6,210 nucleotides of DNA from Acidimicrobiales bacterium (GTDB lineage Bacteria; Actinomycetota; Acidimicrobiia; Acidimicrobiales; Ilumatobacteraceae). The stretch lies in assembly GCA_030833305.1 (NCBI GenBank), contig JAURHL010000118.1, forward strand, positions 1-6,210, written 5' to 3'. A model generated the notes under the pieces. That model had not been told where the DNA came from, made no database searches, and saw nothing but the letters and a program-made list of their open reading frames with translations. The position numbers were made by a program, and so were the translations under genes. Each line of letters opens with the position of its first letter. Positions within the stretch are counted from its first letter, which is position 1. Shown here piece by piece: positions 4,556 through 6,210 of the stretch.

Positions 4556-6210
4556 GCGACAAGCGTCGAACGTCTCGGGAGAACGAGGTTCCCAAGTCCC
4601 GTCGTAAGGTGGACGCGTCACGACGTGCGTCCACGGGAACCGGGCGAACCAAAGCCAGCCCGTCACCGATGGCGCGGGCGAAATCGACGACTCGCTCGAC
4701 GGTGAAGTCGGCGCATTCGGGCGCCAAGGTCGATTCCAAGACCGGAGCCAGGGCGCGATCCGCGAAGTCCTCCAAGTCGCCCAGGATCTCCGCGAAGCGC
4801 GCACCCAAGCAAAGTTTGGGATTGCTGTTCGGTCGCGGCAACGACGCCGACGCACCGAAATCCACGATCCGCAACCGATCGACCGCTGGATTGCGGCGAA
4901 CCCGGTTCCACGTGATGGTGACTCTGGGTCTCGTGTGCATGGTCGGCTTGGTGGGTCGCAGTTTCTGGGTGCAGGTGGCTCACGGTGCCGGTTATCGAGA
5001 GGACGGGGTCCAGCAGCGTCAGCGCTTCTCCGCCATCCCGGCGGCCCGTGGCACCATCTTCGACCGCGACGGAAACGAGATGGCCATCACCGTGCCGTCG
5101 ACATCGATTTACGCCAATCCGCAATCGATCATCGATCCGGCCGCCACGGCGCACGTTCTGGCCCAACTGTTGGGCATCGACGCGGTTTCCGAGGCGGATC
5201 TGGCCGCCAAACTCGCGGATCAGAGCACCACGTTCGTGTACGTGCAGCGCTTCGTCGACGAGAACGTCGCTGAGGCCGTGTTGTCGTTGAACTTGGCGGG
5301 AATCTTCGGACTCGTGGAGCCCGAACGTGTCGAGGTGGCCGGGGGTCTGGCCCGCAACGTCGTCGGTCGCACCGATCCGTTCGGCGTCGGGGCCACCGGC
5401 ATCGAGTTGCAGTACGACAAGGTTCTGCGCGGTCAGGACGGTGAGATGGTCAAGGAGGCATCCAACGGGCGCAGTCTCCCGGGCACCACCAAGATCGTGG
5501 ACGATCCGCGGCCGGGCACCGACCTCGTTCTCACCATCGATCGCTCGATGCAGTACCAGGTCGAGCGGATCCTCTTGGCCCGCGTCGAGGAACTCGCGGC
5601 CAAGGGCGGCAACGCCGTCGTGATGGACACCGCGACCGGCGAAATCCTCGCCATCGTCAGTGTCCGTCGTAATGCTGAGGGCATCGCCGAGTTGACCGCC
5701 GGAAACATGGCGGTTGTCGAGGCTCACGAGCCGGGCTCGGTGGCCAAGGTCTTCAGTATGGCGGCGACGCTCGACTCGGGTGTCGCGACGACCGATCGCA
5801 TCTACGACGTGCCCGGCGTATATGTCTTCGACGAGGGACAGGAATACGAGAAGACGATCAAGGACGCGTACCCGCACGACCTGGAGCCCATGTCGTTGCG
5901 CGACATCTTCGTCCGCTCCTCGAACATCGGCACGTTGATGGCCGCCGGCGAGGTCGGATCCCCCCGTCTGCACGACTACCTGGAGGGTTTCGGTTTCGGC
6001 AAACAGTCGACCCTGCAGTTCCCGGGCGAGACGGCCGGCATGCTGAAGCAGCCCGAGAACTGGCGGGGCTCGGAGAACGCCACGATCACCTACGGGTACG
6101 GGTTCTCGTCGTCGTCGTTGCAGTTGATCTCGGCGGTGAACGTCATCGCGAACGACGGCATGTACGTGCCACCGCGCTTGGTGCGCGCGACGATCGACGA
6201 GAAGGGTTCG
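4552..6210 (+). CDS. ftsI: Septal class B penicillin-binding protein FtsI (PbpB), 3' end outside window
   Basis: The frame is open from the ATG at 4552 to the window end, giving 553 residues of an incomplete protein. Residues 1-118 are a long cytoplasmic tail rich in Lys, Arg and Ser, with a membrane anchor at about 119-141. The class B dimerisation domain starts near 165 with ARGTIFDRDGN (166-174 region). The transpeptidase domain follows, with the nucleophile S396 and K399 in EPGSVAK (SxxK) and S456-S457-N458 in RSSNIGT (SxN). YGYGFSSSSLQL at about 514-525 precedes the expected KTG motif, which lies past the window. The enzyme cross-links septal peptidoglycan with FtsW and is the target of beta-lactams. 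The start overlaps the ftsL stop as ATGA, with GGGGG six bases upstream. A longer opposite-strand frame across this gene is a shadow. Confidence 0.96.
   Translation, partial: MSDKRRTSRENEVPKSRRKVDASRRASTGTGRTKASPSPMARAKSTTRSTVKSAHSGAKVDSKTGARARSAKSSKSPRISAKRAPKQSLGLLFGRGNDADAPKSTIRNRSTAGLRRTRFHVMVTLGLVCMVGLVGRSFWVQVAHGAGYREDGVQQRQRFSAIPAARGTIFDRDGNEMAITVPSTSIYANPQSIIDPAATAHVLAQLLGIDAVSEADLAAKLADQSTTFVYVQRFVDENVAEAVLSLNLAGIFGLVEPERVEVAGGLARNVVGRTDPFGVGATGIELQYDKVLRGQDGEMVKEASNGRSLPGTTKIVDDPRPGTDLVLTIDRSMQYQVERILLARVEELAAKGGNAVVMDTATGEILAIVSVRRNAEGIAELTAGNMAVVEAHEPGSVAKVFSMAATLDSGVATTDRIYDVPGVYVFDEGQEYEKTIKDAYPHDLEPMSLRDIFVRSSNIGTLMAAGEVGSPRLHDYLEGFGFGKQSTLQFPGETAGMLKQPENWRGSENATITYGYGFSSSSLQLISAVNVIANDGMYVPPRLVRATIDEKGS

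Noticed and set aside
4663..5973. 436-residue minus-strand open frame
   Set aside because: It lies entirely opposite ftsI, whose catalytic motifs are certain. The His/Arg/Asp/Gly-rich product is typical antisense of high-GC coding DNA.

Overview
The window is high-GC DNA. It carries the start of a division and cell-wall (dcw) operon in the order mraZ-rsmH-ftsL-ftsI, which is typical of Actinomycetota. The basic, TM-anchored FtsL with a long C-terminal tail, the FtsI with a long basic cytoplasmic tail, the GTG starts and the lipoate-ligase-like neighbour fit a deep-branching actinobacterium; Acidimicrobiia is my guess from style, not a measured placement. The genes are core cell-division genes. 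I see no phage, transposon, CRISPR or RNA gene.

Layout. (1) 1-707, plus strand: 3' part of a BPL/LplA-type lipoate (or octanoyl) protein ligase whose true start lies before the window. (2) 724-2429, minus strand, convergent with the first gene: an exported peptidoglycan-binding protein with four PG_binding_1 repeats, followed in a different frame by an apparently intact M23 (LytM-type) endopeptidase domain. The two pieces overlap by 10 bases and look like one secreted cell-wall hydrolase split by a one-base frameshift in a Pro/Thr linker. (3) 2430-2661: a divergent intergenic region with a striking G-rich array of TGGGG-like boxes mostly 10 bp apart, read here as the MraZ operator, and a candidate mraZ promoter. 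(4) 2662-6210, plus strand: mraZ, rsmH, ftsL and ftsI (cut by the window end), packed with 4-, 1- and 4-base start/stop overlaps and therefore probably one translationally coupled operon.

How they fit together. MraZ probably controls its own operon through the boxes. RsmH methylates 16S rRNA. FtsL and FtsI are membrane components of the septal peptidoglycan machine. The divergent hydrolase would cut peptidoglycan and shares its upstream region with the operon, so joint control is possible. The points most worth checking are the operator array and the split hydrolase. I found no convincing evidence of a wholly new system.
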